Origin: Rickettsiales bacterium
GTDB taxonomy: Bacteria > Pseudomonadota > Alphaproteobacteria > Rickettsiales > UBA1997
Reading direction: 5' to 3'
DNA length: 7,119 nt
Assembly (NCBI GenBank): GCA_947441695.1
Contig: CANEUK010000075.1
Location: 1 to 7,119 of the forward strand
The translations under genes and the position numbers were made by a program. Each line of letters starts with the position of its first letter. Position 1 is the first letter of the stretch. The notes beneath the pieces are model-generated. The model searched no databases and was not told the DNA's origin. It saw nothing but the letters and a program-made list of their open reading frames with translations. Of this stretch, positions 5,821-7,119 are shown one piece after another.

Positions 5821-7119
5821 TTAACTATGAATTTGTCTTTTTTCAACCGCCAAAGCCGCTTCTTTAACCGCTTCGTTGTATGTTGGATGCGCGTGACAAG
5901 TTCGGGCAATATCTTCGGAAGATCCGCCAAATTCCATCGCCATAACAACTTCGTGAATGGTGTTTCCGGCTTCTCTGGCAATAATATGAGCGCCTAAAAC
6001 GCGGTCAGTTTTGGCGTCGGCCAAAATTTTTACAAAACCTTGATCGTCAGAAGTGGCGCGAGCGCGCGAGTTTGCCATCATTGAAAATTTTCCAACTTTA
6101 TAGGCAATTCCGGCGGCTTTTAATTCTTCTTCAGTTTTGCCAACCGACGCAACTTCAGGATAAGTGTAAATTACGTTTGGAATTACGTCGTAATTTACAT
6201 GGCCTTTTTGCCCCGCAATAATTTCAGCAACCGCCATTCCCTCATCTTCGGCTTTATGCGCCAACATTGGGCCGGTTGTAACGTCGCCAATTACGAAAAT
6301 ATTTTCAACCGATGAGCGCAAATGATTATTTTCAATGAACCCACGTGGATTTAATTTAATTCCGACATTTTCCAAACCTAAATTTTCGGTGTTGGGGCGG
6401 CGACCAATCGCAACCAAAACCACATCGGCGGTTAAAGTTTCTTTTTTACCATTATTTTCTCCTTGGGAAACTGATTCAATTTCAACTTTGGCGCCAGTTT
6501 TGTCTTTTTTTACTGACACAACTTTTGAAGAAAGACGAAATTTAAAACCTTGTTTTTCCAAGATTCTTTGGAAGTTGCGAGAAACTTCTGCATCCATTGC
6601 TGGCGTGATTTTATCGAGATATTCAATCACTTCAATTTCAGCGCCAAATCTGCCCCAAACCGACGCCATTTCAAGACCAATTACGCCCGCGCCAATCACG
6701 ATCATTTTTTGTGGAACTTTTTGCAAATCCAGCGCGCCAGTTGAAGAAACAATTACTTTTTCATCAATTTCAACACCCGGTAAATTTGTAACTTCTGAAC
6801 CTGTGGCGATGATAAAATTTTTAGCAGAAATTTTTTCTTTAGAACCATCAGCTTTTGTGATTTCAATTGTGTTTTTATCTAAAAATTTTGCTGCGCCTTC
6901 AAGAGAAGTAACTTTGTTTTTTTTGAACAGGCCAGCAATTCCGTTTGTCAGCCCAGAAACGATTTCATTTTTGTTGGCAATTAATTTTTTGACATCAATT
7001 TTTGGTTTAGAAAATTGATTTTCTACACCCCCATCGTCGCGCTGACGCGTTGACTCGCTCCCCCTAGATAGGGAAATATTTTCACTCCCATCGTCGCGCT
7101 GACGCGTTGACTCGCTCCC
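5821..7119 (-). CDS. lpdA: Dihydrolipoamide dehydrogenase (E3), missing N-terminus, with an in-frame repeat insert
   Basis: The reverse frame stays open from the right edge to the stop at 5821, giving 432 residues. The protein reoxidises dihydrolipoamide in 2-oxoacid dehydrogenase or glycine cleavage complexes using FAD and NAD. Seen, numbered from the edge: IIATGS (103-108), the NAD-binding GAGVIGLE (143-150), IGRRPNT (238-244), the FAD-binding IGDVTTGPMLAHKAEDEG (277-294), and the C-terminal active-site HAHPTYNE, whose catalytic pair is His411 and Glu416. The first FAD motif GxGxxG and the CxxxxC redox disulfide must lie beyond the edge. From about residue 31 onwards (VENQFSKPKIDVKKL) the protein aligns with ordinary E3, while residues 1-30 are two repeat peptides absent from normal E3. 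A TTG at 6726 or the ATG at 6705 could be mistaken for a start, but both lie after well-conserved upstream sequence (KNFIIATGSEV, STGALDL). The gene could have another product role (glycine cleavage versus pyruvate complex), which is undecidable here. Confidence 0.93.
   Translation of the reverse strand, partial: GSESTRQRDDGSENISLSRGSESTRQRDDGGVENQFSKPKIDVKKLIANKNEIVSGLTNGIAGLFKKNKVTSLEGAAKFLDKNTIEITKADGSKEKISAKNFIIATGSEVTNLPGVEIDEKVIVSSTGALDLQKVPQKMIVIGAGVIGLEMASVWGRFGAEIEVIEYLDKITPAMDAEVSRNFQRILEKQGFKFRLSSKVVSVKKDKTGAKVEIESVSQGENNGKKETLTADVVLVAIGRRPNTENLGLENVGIKLNPRGFIENNHLRSSVENIFVIGDVTTGPMLAHKAEDEGMAVAEIIAGQKGHVNYDVIPNVIYTYPEVASVGKTEEELKAAGIAYKVGKFSMMANSRARATSDDQGFVKILADAKTDRVLGAHIIAREAGNTIHEVVMAMEFGGSSEDIARTCHAHPTYNEAVKEAALAVEKRQIHS
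7030..7062 (-). repeat. GC-rich direct repeat, copy A (inner), coding within lpdA
   Basis: This 33-bp unit is identical to 7087-7119 and is about 70% G+C (23 of 33) in an A+T-rich gene. On the lpdA strand it encodes GSESTRQRDDG. It contains an imperfect hairpin at 7036-7054: outer stem GTC/GAC and inner stem CGC/GCG around a 4-base loop, with a small internal loop. The host E3 sequence resumes directly after it. Confidence 0.93.
7063..7086 (-). repeat. 24-bp linker between the repeat copies, made of two adjacent palindromes
   Basis: The linker encodes SENISLSR in the lpdA frame, counting shared edge codons. CCCTA and TAGGG (7062-7066 and 7069-7073) form a 5-bp stem around GA, and directly beside it AAATATTT (7074-7081) is a perfect 8-bp palindrome. 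The block ATTTTC at 7078-7083 recurs at 7018-7023 on the inner side of copy A, so the repeated unit extends somewhat beyond the 33-bp core. Confidence 0.7.
7087..7119 (-). repeat. GC-rich direct repeat, copy B (outer), at the window edge
   Basis: This is a perfect copy of 7030-7062, offset by 57 bp (19 codons), so it is read in the same frame and gives the same GSESTRQRDDG peptide. It ends exactly at the last base of the window, so whether more copies follow, and where host lpdA sequence resumes, cannot be seen. Confidence 0.93.

Noticed and set aside
5821..6726. A shorter lpdA gene starting at TTG 6726
   Set aside because: The frame continues upstream with conserved E3 sequence (IIATGS and STGALDL), so a start here would discard real coding sequence.
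6335..7018. 227-codon open frame on the plus strand
   Set aside because: It lies antisense to lpdA, which has strong family motifs throughout, and the antisense translation shows no recognisable domain.
7030..7119. CRISPR array formed by the two 33-bp repeats
   Set aside because: There are only two visible copies, the 24-bp spacer is palindromic, and both copies and the spacer are in frame inside a conserved enzyme gene, so a coding repeat explains it better.

Overview
This AT-rich window carries six protein genes and no RNA genes. It looks like a Gram-negative bacterium, because it encodes a Kdo-8-phosphate synthase for lipopolysaccharide. The dihydrolipoamide dehydrogenase reads like the alphaproteobacterial type, so an AT-rich alphaproteobacterium, possibly host-associated or reduced, is my best guess. 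That placement is inferred from remembered family sequences, not from a search. TGG encodes Trp, in-frame TGA is absent and the genes end in TAA or TAG, so nothing suggests an altered genetic code.

Layout from left to right. (1) Positions 1-441, minus strand: the first 147 residues of an N6-adenine DNA methyltransferase that runs off the left edge. (2) 477-1301, minus: kdsA, complete and of the metal-dependent type, 35 bp upstream of the methyltransferase and on the same strand. (3) A 111-bp divergent intergenic region. (4) 1413-2531, plus: a membrane-bound M48 (HtpX-like) zinc protease. (5) 2537-4288, plus: an AMP-forming long-chain acyl-CoA ligase, 5 bp after the protease and almost certainly cotranscribed with it. 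(6) A 329-bp gap with one AT-rich stem-loop. (7) 4618-5802, plus: a YbdK-like GCS2-family carboxylate-amine ligase, the only gene here with a clear Shine-Dalgarno site. (8) 5821-7119, minus: lpdA, convergent with the previous gene and cut off by the right edge.

The most unusual element is at the right end. The lpdA frame continues through a GC-rich direct repeat: two identical 33-bp copies (7030-7062 and 7087-7119) spaced exactly 57 bp, or 19 codons, apart. Each copy adds the charged peptide GSESTRQRDDG. The insert replaces or extends a variable loop of the FAD-binding domain, just before the conserved stretch that aligns with KPxxDxxxL of other dihydrolipoamide dehydrogenases. The repeat is about 70% G+C, rich in short palindromes, and leaves the frame open. 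This recalls the protein-coding palindromic elements of Rickettsia, but I do not recognise this sequence as any named family. The window ends exactly at the repeat boundary, which could mean that a multicopy repeat broke the assembly.

Functionally the genes are mostly housekeeping: envelope lipid A/core synthesis (kdsA), membrane protein quality control (M48), fatty acid activation, a thiol or amide ligase, and central carbon metabolism (lpdA). The methyltransferase is the only accessory-type gene.
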